A stretch of 64,000 bases of DNA from Plasmodiophora brassicae (GCA_039704465.1 JASFAU010000003.1:1364001-1428000), one strand, 5' to 3'. Shown: positions 9,932 through 22,352, numbered from the stretch's first letter. Numbers and translations: made by a program. The notes: generated from the letters alone by a model not told the origin.

Positions 9932-12900
9932 CACTGGAAAAATATCAGTGCCGAATTAGTGCCGTCCCCTTCATTACCCAATCGGCACCTTTTCGGCGTT
10001 TAGCGGCACCAATTCGGCACTAGGTAGTGCCGATTAAGTGCCGTTTTCGGGACCGGATTTCCCAAAAAATGCGCTCCACGGGCATTCTCCAAAAATCTCG
10101 ATTGAATTTTTCCTCCGTCCAGTAATAGAATAGAATGGTACCCCAGATTCTGAGACACTATCGTATTTGGTATTGCCGTTAACAATAGAATAGAATAAGA
10201 TTAACGAATGGTTTATTGAACGGTAGCTGTTTCTTGATGGGCGCCGATCCGCCGTTAACCACGACGCCAATATGCCTTCCGGATCGCCTAAGTGGCAGAG
10301 CTTCATTGTCCGCCACCCACGAACATCCTCAGGGCCTAAAACCTGCATGTCAACTGGATGTGAACAACAACGGTTGTACCCTCCACCGCCCCTGCCCGCA
10401 AGGCCGCCTATATTCATACATAACGCAATGAGGGCACATGATGTTAAACGCTGTCGTTGCGTACCATTGGGGCCAGCCGGATGCGAAGGCACTTGATACT
10501 GGGACTGCATCCGAACGCATTGTAAGTAATGGAGTCGCCAGAACCGTCGAATACGTACCGCGTCCCGCAGCGCCGCCTTGATCGCGCCCGAGAATAAAGA
10601 ATAAAATGAGGTGCTGGCGAAGACGGGTTCCTCCGCCGCTTGGATGTACTCGTTCCTCAACTGGAATAGGAACTGGAATAGGTTATCGTTCCGTACTGCA
10701 CATCAAGCTGACTGTTATCAAATCAAACGCCGGAGGCAGACGTGGTCGAGTACGTGAGAGGTCACGGAAGATGGCATTGCGCGCCGGACTCGCAGGAGAT
10801 GAGGTCCTGCGACGAACCTGCCCCGTCCTTCTGTGTAGCGCCCTCCTGTACTGCTTGATGACTTCGGCAAATTAGAAACGCATATAAAGTGGAATTCCAA
10901 ACAATCGACATACGCTGGCGGGTGTCTTCCATGGTCCACTCTTGAGCGGGCAAGCCCAGCTGTACCGCCGCCTCCGCCAGGATTCTCTGATGCAGGACGG
11001 CGTTCTTTGTGGGACAGTTCCGCTCCCGATGGCCTGACGTGTACACACTGATAAACGAGAGCAATTAACGTCCTTGACTTCGGACACACACAAACGAATA
11101 CCTGGCATACAGACCAGGAAACCAAGCGCACAGAACCTTGCGCTCCGGCGTCAGGGCCCGGTGAGGTCCTTGCGCTGCGAACCGTTCGTATACCGATGCG
11201 TCTGCTGCCGATGGCATTTGAAGAATGAGGATGCGGGTGCCAAGTCGTCGTCGGTGTCGGGGCCCGGATCGGAATTTGGATCGCGCGCCACCTTGTCAGT
11301 GAGTGGTGGTGGAGGAACAGCGTCGGGCCCCATTCGACAATCGTGTGGTGGAGAGGGCCCCTCGGGACGGAAGAAAACGGTGCCCTGGTGGGGAACTACC
11401 GAGCCGGCGGGCGGCGCTGCGAAAGGGGCGCCCGCTCAGGCGCTACGGTTGTGAAGGTTAGACGCGCCGTGCAGAATGTTTTTATTCGTTGGGCACTGTA
11501 GAATATAGACAGCTCGGTGCCATGTTGCCACGAGGAACTACGCAGACGAGTTTAGCGTGTACATGACGGCCACCACACGGAATTTGGCAGGCAACAAGGA
11601 CGACATTGTTGCTTTCGATCTCATTGGCAGCAACCCAGGGCGATTCGTCATCGCCAGGACGGATAGGATTGCCTGAACAAATGTACAAATCAATACATGA
11701 GAAACATCCACGAAGAGCATGCGAACCTCTGATGAACTGCGGCAGTCTCCCGCCGACAGATCCCCCAACACGCTTGAGCTTCTTCCAGGCGGAAACGCGG
11801 ATGATCGGGAAAAGGGTAGATTGGCCATGACCATCGTAATACGGTAACTCCAGCATGCAGAACATTTCGGCTGCTGTTCCAAGGTACAGGCCGTCGTCAG
11901 TGAAGTTCGCCAAGAAGTGACGATTGCTCGACTTCCGGTAGGAGGTATCAGCATCATGTGTTCGAAAGAGACACGCACCTAAGAATTGCAACGATTAAAT
12001 ACGATTAACAGCAGCATCCGCCCTACGAAAGACGTACCGACTAGAAGACGATCGCAGCAATCCAGGCGACTTGGAAGGCATAGACCATGGTACTGCTGCT
12101 GAATGTCCCCAGTCTGACAAAAAGCGTCAAAGTTTGACAGCTGGCGCCTGACGTGGTGATACGAGGATATCTGAACGCCAGTCGAACGTTCGAACTGCTC
12201 GACAAGCTGCACGTACTTGCGCCTCCACGGATGGTTGCGTAAGCTGGGCCACTGCTCCTCGTCGACCAGTGTCGCATGCAGCCAGGCTCGCTCCATAGTG
12301 TTCAGCACGTACGCCTTGATTTCGCCTTTGAATTCAATCGGTAGCGACGCCGGAAACGAGTCCGGGCACCGAACAGAAACGGGTTGTCGTTGTCGAACAT
12401 GTACATACTGTGTAGGTCTAGCCTCAGCAACGCTGCCGCGGAGATCAGCTGAACGTTGCCGGCGATGTTCATTGTGAAGCCTTGCGTGGCTGTCAGGATC
12501 GACTTCATCCTCTTGATCCACCGTTCCATTGGATAGGTCCATACGAAACCAGAAAGAGGGCCCCATTGGCGAATGACTTCCGGAAGGTGGATCATCGAAT
12601 GCATCTGAACGGCAACAGTGCGGCGATGAATGTACAGATACGACATTGATAATCGGGGCACGTACCGATATCGTCAACAGCTTGCCAGGAATTACAGTTT
12701 CCAGCCGGGCACACGCATCGAGGAACGTTTGCGCCACAGTGTCGAACGACGACCGGTCGAAGGACTTCGACAGAATCATCATCGATGAGTGCATGAAAGC
12801 GAAAACAGTTCCCCAGGATAGGGCAGAATCGGAACTGTTGAACAGGGCCGTGCCAATCAAACCCGCAAAGATGGCGATTCCGATTCCGATCATCACTTGC

Positions 12901-15368
12901 CCAAATCAGCCAATCGTGAGATTTCATCGAAGACTGGTACGGGTTCTTCGGGCGGTCACAGTTTCCGGTGGGCCACTCCAACGACTCTATCGCACTACCA
13001 ATCTGCCTTGCAGCAGACGAAGCCAAAGTCGTCGCTGGAAAACGGCGATTGTTGGGAATCGTCAACACGGGAACGTCGGGAACAACGCGACCAAACGCAC
13101 GATCGATCTAATCCGCAAATGAGTTTGACGATGAAGTACAACAAATTGCGATCAAACCTCTGGAGAAAGCAATTCTTTGCCATTCCCATGCCAATCGAAG
13201 CACTTGACCAGACGCGGGATAACACGCATACAGAATGCATGCATGGGATCATGCACGTACTGCGAAGCATGGCCGAACCCGCTCAATAATCCGACTGAAT
13301 AAATGTCATGGCCAGGGACTCGATGCCCACCGGTATCACCAGATGTCATTCGCAGACGCATCTCGGAATCCAGTTTCGGTTGAGCATCCTTGAGAAACTG
13401 GCATTCCTGCCGTCTAGTTCGATCGCGATCTCGGTCGTCTGGACTTTCCGGGAACTTACTTCTTCCCAGTTCGGTCATCGACGTGAAAAACGATCTGCTC
13501 ATCTGAGTACAAAGTCTTAGACGGCCGTGCAAATCGTGAATATTATAGCGGCTTACAGCCTCTCGGACGTCTTCAGAAGACCATCGCCAAAGACCTGGAA
13601 ACACAGTAGCGTGGCTCGCCGCGAAATGATAGCCTTGAACGTGACACCGGTTGCAGGCGTCCAGCTTTCCGCCTTGGGAGCAACGAGTTGTGAGGCTGAA
13701 CTCTTTGTAATCTAATGTCTGTCACAAATTGGATATATGTAAGCAGAAATGACACGAGCAGATGGAGAAGGGAGTACGTACAGCACACGATAGAACTGCC
13801 CTTGCAGTTGCCGTCCCAGTTGTCGCATCGAACACAGGGAACCCGAGTTGGAACATCAGGTTTAATTCGAACGTTCGAGGCGAAGAAACGCTGCACGATG
13901 ACCTCGCGCGATGTGCGGTATTAAACCGACTGCATGGATAAGGCCGAGGTTACACCGGACCTCAGGAGGCAGACTCAAGAGTATCTGAATGAGCGGAGTA
14001 ACCGATTCCGATCCCCATCTCAAGACGTCGGCGCCGTCAATGCCAGACGTCACCGCAAGAGGGTATTCGTTGAAGCGCAGCGCCTCCAGCATGAAAGGAC
14101 CATACGTATCTTTGAAATACTGGCCGTCTGTCCAGTCGCGAATGGTGTCGGAAGAACGAACTCCCAAGAGAATATTTCGATGTCGGTCGATTTCCGACCG
14201 AATGATGCCAGACATGTGTGCCGACCGAAACAACGATTGGAGAAATAGGATGCGGGAAAAGTAGAAGAAACGTTCGGATGCCTTCGAGCAGCACTCCTGG
14301 TCCGGTGGAGAGTCGCAGGCTGGCCACATGTGACCGTTGCAGCAAACGCGATACTCGAGGGACGGTATCGAAACGCCCGACTCCGACAGATAGGAGCGTA
14401 GCTGGGCAAGAGTGGTGATGCCCCCAGAACGTTGCAGCGAAAGAACAGGATCGGCGTTTAAACATTCTTCAAGGTCGTCCACAGGACCTGGCAGCGTATT
14501 CCTTAAACTACCAGAATTAGAGACACAGCTAACGTTCGTCAGACACGGTGCTTACGAATTTCGTATACTCGGCCTGGCGCCTTACGTCATCCTTGCTTAG
14601 TCGTTCTAATGAGCGACACAGGGACGCCTGCGTATGCTGCCCGCGGGCAAACTCATCCAAGCACTCCAGCGCACGTATGGAGGACGGATCCACCTGCAAC
14701 GAAACCAGGCGCTTCGGAATCTCGACTTTTAGGAACTCGGATAGGACGACCTCATTCCGGTACTTCCGAAGGAATTCCGCCGACCGGATGTGGTCGGCAG
14801 ACATCCCTGCAACGTCGTCTGATAAGCCGGCCGTGAAGTCGAAATCGATTAACGGCGGACCATCATGAAGCCAGGGGATACAGCCATTGTTTGTCTGATC
14901 GGACGATCCATTTCGTCAGGGATGCCGACACCATGGCGCGGGTTCAGAATAGGGTCGTTTCTTGCATCGGCGGCAAGAAAGCCTTCTCGTGGAAATGCAC
15001 GAATGATGGGGTTAGCATCCTCCATGGTATCCAACCGGATGGACGATAGCCAGATCCAGACGAAGCCGTCGAAGCGAGGTGAGCTAGAGTTTGGTGCCGT
15101 TGTCGCGTCTCACACACAGGTACAACGATCGTCCACAGATCGAACACGACGATCGGAAGTCAACGACTGGCGCAAAAAATGGGGCATTCCGGCGGCTTGA
15201 CGTCACAATCTTTTTTGGCGCGTTGGACCTGTTGGCACTATTTCGGCACTCCAGGATATGCACCTGCACCACATCGGCACTTCCCTATTGTTGGCTCCTG
15301 GAATCGGCACTTTCCTCGGCACTCGGGGAAGGTAGGGGCATCAATTTGGCACTCCTATTTTTCCAGTG
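9932..15368 (-). mobile_element. complete CACTA/EnSpm (Tnp2-type) DNA transposon
   Basis: The ends are CACTGGAAAAATA at 9932 and its exact reverse complement ending at 15368, flanked by a 3-bp target duplication AAT (9929-9931 and 15369-15371). The paralogous sites at about 50705 and 52722 read CAATAATGGCG without the element and so are empty sites. Length 5,437 bp. Both ends carry many GGCACT/AGTGCCGA subterminal motifs (9945-10035 and 15230-15350), as is usual for transposase binding in CACTA elements. It encodes a Tnp2-like transposase on the minus strand. The region 9932-11480 lies downstream of the transposase; its ORFs (e.g. 10034-10660 minus) have no recognisable domain. Confidence 0.93.
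11482..15272 (-). CDS. Tnp2-like DDE transposase of the CACTA element (multi-exon)
   Basis: The reading is spread over several minus-strand frames and needs introns. In order: an N-terminal part near 15272-15060 (SSCSICGRSLYLCV), a region at 14804-14529, and then CCNGHMWPACD...C. Next come DGQYFKDTYGPF and the catalytic block TSGIDGADVLRWG (Asp codon about 14038), followed by PLIQILLSLPPEVR and AVGLIPH. The second catalytic Asp is in VHDPMHAF (about 13250). The third acidic residue is in GFVWTYPMERWIKRM (about 12526). These are the three conserved blocks of EnSpm/CACTA transposases, which excise and integrate DNA with 3-bp duplications, matching the AAT duplication here. I did not fix every exon edge. 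The reading may be intact apart from introns and possible indels. Confidence 0.8.
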
Positions 15369-15371
15369 AAT

Positions 15372-15527
15372 GGCGTAGTGTGTACGTCAAGAAGCTTAGA
15401 GTGGGCGCGAGTGGCCAACAGGGAAAGGAATGGCAGTTAGTCACGTTTCAGCTTCCCTTTCGCGCTCTCATCGTCCTCTTCGCACACATGGCACTGGCGT
15501 AGCAGACGGTTGCCAACCACGACCGCA
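15372..15527 (-). repeat. displaced copy of the RPN2 alternative terminal-exon 3' end
   Basis: From the TGGCGTAGTG just after the CACTA target duplication to ACCGCAAT, this segment matches 52724-52878, which is the end of the second RPN2 last exon plus its 3' flank. On the minus strand it still reads IAVVVGNRLLRQCHVCEEDD to the same stop. A third copy lies at 50706-50863. Beyond ACCGCAAT homology to RPN2 ends and FamC begins. Confidence 0.8.
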
Positions 15528-15860
15528 ATGGTGGAGTCGCAGACGATGCAAGCCACGAAGCCCAAGGCCCAGAAGGCGCGGATCGCAGGTGGCGTTCGAC
15601 GCCCGATGGCGCAGCACCATGAGAAGCCGCTGCATGTCGAGGACGAGAACGATAAGGTCGAAGACGTCGCGGTTGTCACCCAGAAGGCGACCGAGGAGGC
15701 GGCCCAGGACGAGGAAGCGGCGCCGTCGACGACCCACTACCCGGACAACAGCGCCCTCGCTCGTCAGCGTGCCCGTTCACCTGCCGACAACCGGGCGCAC
15801 GCCCGCCCGTTTTCAAAGGCCCTGCACCTATCGCCTCGAAACAGCAAGCTTCACCCATAA
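15528..15860 (+). CDS. FamC ORF, second dispersed copy
   Basis: A 110-residue ORF like those at 7351 and 50864 (same start MVESQTMQATKPK and same end HLSPRNSKLHP). FamB does not follow here; the sequence passes into the RING-gene copy at about 15890. Coding status is uncertain because the opposite strand is also open. Confidence 0.4.
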   Translation: MVESQTMQATKPKAQKARIAGGVRRPMAQHHEKPLHVEDENDKVEDVAVVTQKATEEAAQDEEAAPSTTHYPDNSALARQRARSPADNRAHARPFSKALHLSPRNSKLHP

Positions 15861-17015
15861 AATCCTGCTCGGTGCCCCACCACAGGCAGATTCGCGGCAC
15901 GGAGGCCATCAGTCGTTTGCAACGTTCCGGAAAACATACCAAGGGTCACGAATAGCGATCGGATCGTACTCGATGGAATCAATACGGACACCCCAACTGA
16001 CGACAGAGGAAAGGGTTCGGAGACCATCAGTTGATCATACAGAGGGTGACGAGCATACCAAGAGAGGGGAAGGGCCCGATATCGGCTGCAAGGCGGCCAA
16101 CATTGGCATCAAGTGCTGCGCGGGCGGCGCGCAGATGCCGGCGTTCGACGTGACCATTACAAGCCTGCTGCAATCATCAACACTGCCATCTGCAGCGGCA
16201 ACCGACCTCTTCATGGCCCGGCAAGACCACCACGTCGAGCTGCGGAAGTTTGCTGACGCGTGCCGCGCGGCTCACATCGACTTCAGGCCTTTGACATTCA
16301 AGTCGACGGGCGGCGCCATGCCGACCGAGCAGTCGACCCTGGAAATTTGGTGCAACACCTCGGCTCTCCGAACGGGCCGTTACCGCCACGCTCCCGACCC
16401 GCTTGCACACGCACAATGCCGACGCAACGTCGAACAGCCTGGGTTTCCCGGCGTCGAGCTTCGTTCTTTGTTCATACGCCATCGACAATTCTCAGAAAAT
16501 AATGTAACAATGTATGTAGTCCTGGTTTCTGGTGGACGTGGAGCAGGCATCTGGCCGGGCCGCGTCTCGCCCGCCCGCCCTGGATGGTTCGGCAAAAAAG
16601 CGGCTCTCACCCTGCGCCGACGGACTTGCCACCCGTTATCGTCCACAATGGCATTTGCTAGACCATTCGATATTCGGCCGCGACTCAGTGCAATCATCGG
16701 ATACCGCAGGCAGCCTCGACGTATGGCTGAGGTTCAATCCAGGCGCTACAACGGCCATCCGCTGCGCGCCCTCATCCGCATCTACCGGCGGTATTTGGAC
16801 GCGCTCGGCACATCGGAGGAGACGGGGCGCAATCTGCTCGAAATTGCGGTTATCGCCATGGACGACGTCACGGCGGACGATCTAGAAGAGTGGTTCGCAG
16901 GTCCGTATTTACAAATCTATCATCAGCTGTTGATACCATCGTTAAAGTATTCATTCTTGCGCTCGTAGTCTGGCAAGACTTGGGCACCCCGCCCAGCTCC
17001 CGCGACCCTAGTCCC

Positions 17016-17212
17016 TGTGCTAACGCCGCCGCTGCCCACTACGGGGGCGGTCGGTCGCAAGAGTCGGCGCCTGGTGATATAACGAACTGATGTATTTGGA
17101 CAGGATCGTCACAGCAAGGGCCGCTGCGGGGTCGAGTACGGTCATGATCATGTGACCGGGTGGCAGCAGCATCTGAGCAGCATCATCTGAGTACTGGTAC
17201 TCTGGATGAACA
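17016..17212 (-). repeat. 3' LTR of the gypsy element
   Basis: 197 bp, begins TGTGCTAACG and ends GGATGAACA as read on plus. Lies downstream of the integrase/chromodomain end of pol. Confidence 0.95.
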
Positions 17213-17221
17213 CTCCCCGTG

Positions 17222-20200
17222 TTAGAAATCTGCTAACAGTCGTGAGCAGAGCGGGTCTCCTTCGGCTTGTCGTTCGAGGAAGGCCCTGACGATATCAGGA
17301 ACATCGGCCGCCATGACCGAGTAAGGTTCCCATGAATTGTCGGTGGCATCGAATCCGATCCAGTTGATCAGTAGTTCAGTGTCACCTGACGTAGAGTTGA
17401 CTCGAATGTCCTCGACTGCGTTGACTTGGTAAGCCACGCCGGTGAGCGCGATGTTGTGCTTCAGGGAAGAGGTGACATTCAAGTGCGCATCTGCATAGAA
17501 CATTAAGCGCTGGGCGTGTACATCTGAGATACGATCAGTCAAGAGATCTCGAACTCGATACACCCAGTCGTTGATGGTGTCGATAATCTGGGCAGGTCCA
17601 GTCCAGTTGTACTCGGACTTGGAGTGCTTGCCATGGTTGGCCACGAGAACATAGTCGCCCGTCGTGAAGTTGATCTCGCGAACATTGCGTCGGCGACGCC
17701 GGGCGCGTTGCTTGAGATCACGTAGATGGGTGCGTGTACGTGCCACTGCTTTGTGCATGTCCTCGAGAGAATCGATAAGTTCCGTCGTCATTTCCTTGAG
17801 ACGGTCAGGGGTCAACGGTACGTCGATAACCGCGTCGATGCGTTTGTTGAAGATAATCGAGATAGGTGTCGAGGGTGGCAAACCCGTAAACATCGTGACA
17901 GGCGCGTAGCCCACACTTGATCGAACAGTGTGATTTACCGTCATGTTGATCAGCGGAAGGACATACGGCCAATCCTGGAATGGAAGATTTAGCTCGGAGA
18001 GGAGGGACTTCAGCAGAAAGAGAAGCCGCTTGTTGACAACCTCAACCGTGCCGTTCGCCCAAGGTGTGTAGGCAGTTGTGAAATGATGGTTGCAGTGTAA
18101 CCGGCTATTAAGCTCGGCGATAACCGCGTTTTTGAAGTGTGTGCCGCGGTCAGAGACATGTTGGAAAACAATGCCGAAACGTTTGAACCAATCCAGAAGA
18201 GATTCGGCGACAACGCTGTGATCCGCGAATTGACAAGGAATTAACTCGACGAATGCCGTGGCGTCGTCCTTCAGAACCAGAACATAACGAAGTTGATGAG
18301 AATCGCCTGGACGAGGTTTGGATAAGAACAGAAAGTCATAGTGGATGACCTTATTGGGCTTGTCCGCATGCATAGCCGTGCCAAAAGGTCGGGGAATCAT
18401 CGAATCTTTGTTGCGTAGGCAGTGTAAGCATTTGTCCACAAATGCACGAACAAAGGAATCCAGATCAGGCCACCAGAAGAGTTGTGCGATGCTCGAAATA
18501 GTCGATGCAGCAGGTTGATGACCAGACAGTCCCATATGTGAAATCACTGCGATGCGTAGCTGCAGTGCATGTGATGGTACCCAGAGTTGATTGTCTGGAG
18601 TACGCCAGCCAGATTCCGGGCTAAGGTGGAGAGACATGTCCCCTTCGAGTTGGAGAATATCGGAAACGGCAGATAGGTCGTGTTGGCGAATGTAGTCGGT
18701 CTGAGCGTTACTAATCTCGTCGACAGACGGCCAGATAAACTCATCGGTCATCTTGTAATCGTCGAAGTCAAGATTAATTGCCATATGACGAATAGAACGG
18801 AACGATGGAGGGAAAATGAGGAGAGTGGTTGCAGGGCGACGCCCCACCGCGTGGCGAGGTCGGCCCAAACGTTGTCCTCCCCAGCAGCAATGTGCTCAAT
18901 GTGAAAATCTAGGTCGATAATCTGAAGTCGCCAGCGCTCCAAGCGATCGCCGGTCGTCCGACTAATTCGTGCAACCGAGGCTGGGTTCAGAATGAAAACC
19001 AAATTACGGTGGTCTGTGAAGATTCGAAGTGCCAGCTTTGACATAGAGATGAAGTGTCTGAGGCGATAGCAGCCTTCAATGATGGCGTAGGCCTCCTTCT
19101 CAATGGTCGCCCACTTCAATTGAGAACCACGGAATGTCCCCGAGATGAACGACAAAGGTTCGTGGTGTTGCTCACCGTACGGGAGATCAATATCTTCCGG
19201 AGGGATCTGCGACAGGAAAACAGACCAGAAACGGTCACTCGCATCCGGAAAGAGACACATGATCCATTCGTCCTTGGGGTGCGCCAGCGTCATGGCCTCC
19301 GATAGTCGATGCTTCAGAGAATTGAAACTGGTGAGATGGTCAGTGGTCCAGCCGATGTCGGCTAAACGAACTCGACGTAGGTGTGATTTCTTCAGACTGC
19401 TGACAGAACGAGAAGCGGACAGAAGTAGATCCTGTAGCGGATGAACATGTGCCGCGAATTGAGGGATAACAGAACGGACCCAATTGAGGCCCGAGAGGAA
19501 CTGTTGGAGATCAGCAGCCGTGATAGGAGTTGATAGATCGTGCAAGGCGTTGAGATACGAGCGATCGAACGACACTCCATCAGCGGATATAACGCGACCG
19601 CACCATGTCACTGAAGTGAGATATAACTGGCAGCGATCAGGGTTGAGTTTAACTCCAAACTCGTCGAAAGCGTTGAGAAGAGATTCGAGTGTGTCCATGT
19701 AGGCTCCGAATCCAGATACGTAGCCGAGGATATCGTCGATCCAGAGTAGGGCGCAGATATATAGAAGTTTCCCCAACACCTGTTGCATTCCCGCCTGGAA
19801 CGCAAACACGCAATCAGCGATTCCCTGGATGATGCGCCTGGGTGTAAACGTGGCGATGTGCGTCATGAACGAGCAGGCCTCCCTGCGAATCAGGGTGCAA
19901 CGGAAATTGCCAATAGCCTTTAAAGGCATCGAACAGCATGAAGATGGTCGCGGAACGTAGGTAGGTCAGGATGATGTCGATGTGAGGCATCGGCCATGCA
20001 ATGCGTTCGGTCTGTTTGTTGACGGCTTCATTGATGTCGACGGTCAGCCGATGGCCGCGAACCTCCGTGTCCTTCTTGTCGACGACCAGACACGGCGACG
20101 CGTACCTGCTGTGCGGATTGCGGTACACAAAATCGTTTTCCGCCAAGGTTCCTACGTGATCATCCATGAATTTTTGATGTTCGAGGGTATACCTTCGTGT

Positions 20201-20655
20201 TCGGCAACGAACAGGACGAGCATCTGCTTTGAAGTGTAGTTTCAGTGGACTTACTTTCGCAGGTGGATCACGGCCAAGCTTCGTTCGCCATATGTCTTTG
20301 TGTCGATTGACAGTTGTGCGTAGACGCGGGACTTGATCGTTAGGGAAACCGGAGTCAGTTGCACGTTGTATCATCCGGTCTTTGCCCTGTCCACGTCTGT
20401 ATCGGAGTGTTCTCCGATTTCGACATCATAGTCGTCACCCGGATCATTGGTGTCCAATTGGGGCTCATGATCGCGAGTTGTTCCACTTACCTCCGGGTGT
20501 CTTACCGCTCTCATCGTGATCCCTTGACCACCTGGGGCGTGACGTTCCGGGGTCGGATCCGCTTCGATGATGATAGGACCATTTGCCTCGATTAACATCT
20601 CCTTCAGTTGTGTAGCTGGATTGATACCCAACGCGTCCAGTTCCGGGGCTCCTAA
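17222..20655 (-). CDS. pol of the gypsy element (RT, RNase H, integrase, chromodomain), frameshifted
   Basis: In order on the minus strand: a linker (20631-20371); reverse transcriptase with RYTLEHQKFMDDHV, SPCLVVDKKD and FDAFKGYWQF, then LLYICALLWIDDILGYV holding the catalytic DD; RNase H with IFTDHRNLVFI; and integrase. Integrase has an HHCC-like finger, the acidic triad in IHYDF, VSDRGTHF and NGTVEVVNK, and a C-terminal chromodomain (ELLINWIGFDATDNSWEP) that in such elements reads histone marks to choose insertion sites. Frame changes occur near 20654, 20385, 19881 and 18842. Each lies in a short T, G or C run that differs by one base from what the frame needs. No stop codon lies outside these places, so the element may be intact in reality. 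Confidence 0.85.
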
Positions 20656-22112
20656 AGGACAATGTCATCAGATAGGTCTTCGCGACATACGTTGATTTCC
20701 CGCCCGCGTAGATGTGCAGGTTTGCCATGCGAAGGTGGGACAATGGTGATGTCCACGATCGCTGTGGCGACAATTGTTGTCGTAGCCCCGATCGTTGCAA
20801 GTTTCGCCTCCGTTGGATGGTCGAACACTTTGACTGGGACATGCTGGATGGCTTGAATCCGTAGCAGTTGCGATTGCGAAATGACGGTCTTCGTCGCACC
20901 ACTATCGGCTTCGAATGGAAGGTCGAGCGAGTTCTGGAAGCGAAGTCTCATAGGGGACGGTGTTGACGGCGACGGCGGGCCCATGCGCTTTGCCGTGTCT
21001 GCGTTGCCCTTACTCTCCTCCTTCTCTTTGCGCTCTTTCTGGAACTTTTCAATGGCAGCTTTGCGTTCTCCTTGAGTTGCCTTCGGGCACACTTGGACCC
21101 AGTGCTGCTCCTTGCAGATTAGGCAACCTGCCTTTGGAGGATCCTTACCTTCGAAACGTTTTCGGATGTGCTCGGGGATGTCCCTCGATTCGTCTTTCGT
21201 TTGCGATGTGGACGATTGAGCTGTCTTCAGTCCGATCGGATTTGTCGGATGCTTGCCGCCATTCCTATTCGGAGCAACAACGTCCTTACCTTTCTTACCT
21301 GCAGGTGGGGACATGGTCTGCGCTGGAGACTTCTTCTTCTCAGCTTGCAGCCGGAAGTGTTTGTCCTGCTCTTTGGCAAGACGGTCGACGAGGTCGAAGA
21401 ATTTGAGCTCGTCCTTCTCAGCGTCCCTGCACCCTCCGAACTCGATCGCGCGTTCGACTAGAACCGCAAGGTCAGTGGGACGGATACCTCCGCGTAATAC
21501 CTTGATCTTGCGCTTGGTTCCTTTCGTTCCTTTGGCGTATGTGTCTTGTAGCCCATAGTCGTCGATTAGCTCATCGAACTTGGCGAAGAAAGACGTGACA
21601 CGTTCCTCAATACTCTTGATTGACAGGTTCATGACCACTGTCTTCGTGAGAAGCGCCTTGATGTCTGTCGAACTCTCGACATCAGCCTCCCTGCGTTGGA
21701 CTGACCTCAAGTAGCTCATGATGTCGCCATCCGTGATCGTGCTGGCGGGTTGACGTAGGCGATATTTCGACATCCCTCTGAGGACGTCCTCGGTAATGCA
21801 TGACTTCACCGTTGGCGGATGAATATCCTCCTTGTAGATCAGTCGGCGCTCGTTAACGATCTCGACGTGTTTCCTATATTTCTTGAGGAAATCGTTAATT
21901 CCGTCCTTGGCCGTAAGGCTCAGGGTACGTAGGATGGGCGGTTTCAAAGGCATAAAGATCGGGCTCTTACCGTGCAGGTTTGTTGACTGAAGCCCTCGAT
22001 CGATTTCGTCATCTGTCGACGATTCATGCTCCTTGGCCTCGGCGTCGGAGTTGGTCCTGGCGTCGTCCTCCATCTGTAGACGAACGGGCGCTCTGCGGCC
22101 ACCTCCTGCCAT
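20652..22112 (-). CDS. gag-protease ORF of the gypsy element
   Basis: One open frame of 486 residues. The first half is gag, with an acidic N terminus and a capsid-like helical region. The zinc knuckle CLICKEQHWVQVC (C-x2-C-x3-H-x4-C) lies near residue 325. The retropepsin-type protease active site ADSGAT follows near residue 395. The frame ends at 20652 and continues into pol after a one-base change in a T run, so gag-pro-pol was probably one polyprotein. Gag packages the RNA; the protease cuts the polyprotein. Confidence 0.88.
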   Translation of the reverse strand: MAGGGRRAPVRLQMEDDARTNSDAEAKEHESSTDDEIDRGLQSTNLHGKSPIFMPLKPPILRTLSLTAKDGINDFLKKYRKHVEIVNERRLIYKEDIHPPTVKSCITEDVLRGMSKYRLRQPASTITDGDIMSYLRSVQRREADVESSTDIKALLTKTVVMNLSIKSIEERVTSFFAKFDELIDDYGLQDTYAKGTKGTKRKIKVLRGGIRPTDLAVLVERAIEFGGCRDAEKDELKFFDLVDRLAKEQDKHFRLQAEKKKSPAQTMSPPAGKKGKDVVAPNRNGGKHPTNPIGLKTAQSSTSQTKDESRDIPEHIRKRFEGKDPPKAGCLICKEQHWVQVCPKATQGERKAAIEKFQKERKEKEESKGNADTAKRMGPPSPSTPSPMRLRFQNSLDLPFEADSGATKTVISQSQLLRIQAIQHVPVKVFDHPTEAKLATIGATTTIVATAIVDITIVPPSHGKPAHLRGREINVCREDLSDDIVL

Positions 22113-22155
22113 TAAGTGAGTTCGTTTGCTTGGGGCTCTTTGCGCAAGAAGCTTC

Positions 22156-22352
22156 TGTGCTAACGCCGCCGCTGCCCACTACGGGGGCGGTCGGTCGCAA
22201 GAGTCGGCGCCTGGTGATATAACGAACTGATGTATTTGGACAGGATCGTCACAGCAAGGGCCGCTGCGGGGTCGAGTACGGTCATGATCATGTGACCGGG
22301 TGGCAGCAGCATCTGAGCAGCATCATCTGAGTACTGGTACTCTGGATGAACA
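22156..22352 (-). repeat. 5' LTR of the gypsy element
   Basis: Same 197 bp as 17016-17212; lies upstream of gag on the minus strand. Confidence 0.95.

Larger units (their letters stand above)
17016..22352 (-). mobile_element. Ty3/gypsy LTR retrotransposon with chromodomain (chromovirus-type)
   Basis: Two 197-bp LTRs (17016-17212 and 22156-22352) look identical by eye and start TG and end CA on the plus strand. A 5-bp target duplication GTCCC flanks the element (17011-17015 and 22353-22357). Paralogous RING copies at about 32245-32255 and 45920-45930 have a single GTCCC, so the empty site is directly visible. The coding strand is minus. A purine-rich run, ACGGGGAG on the minus strand, touches the 3' LTR and is the likely polypurine tract. 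I could not match the primer-binding site to a tRNA. Identical LTRs imply a recent insertion. Confidence 0.95.

Noticed and set aside
18748..19929. Several separate genes in the LTR element's pol region
   Set aside because: Domain order RT, RNase H, integrase, chromodomain is continuous; breaks lie only in homopolymers, so it is one polyprotein.
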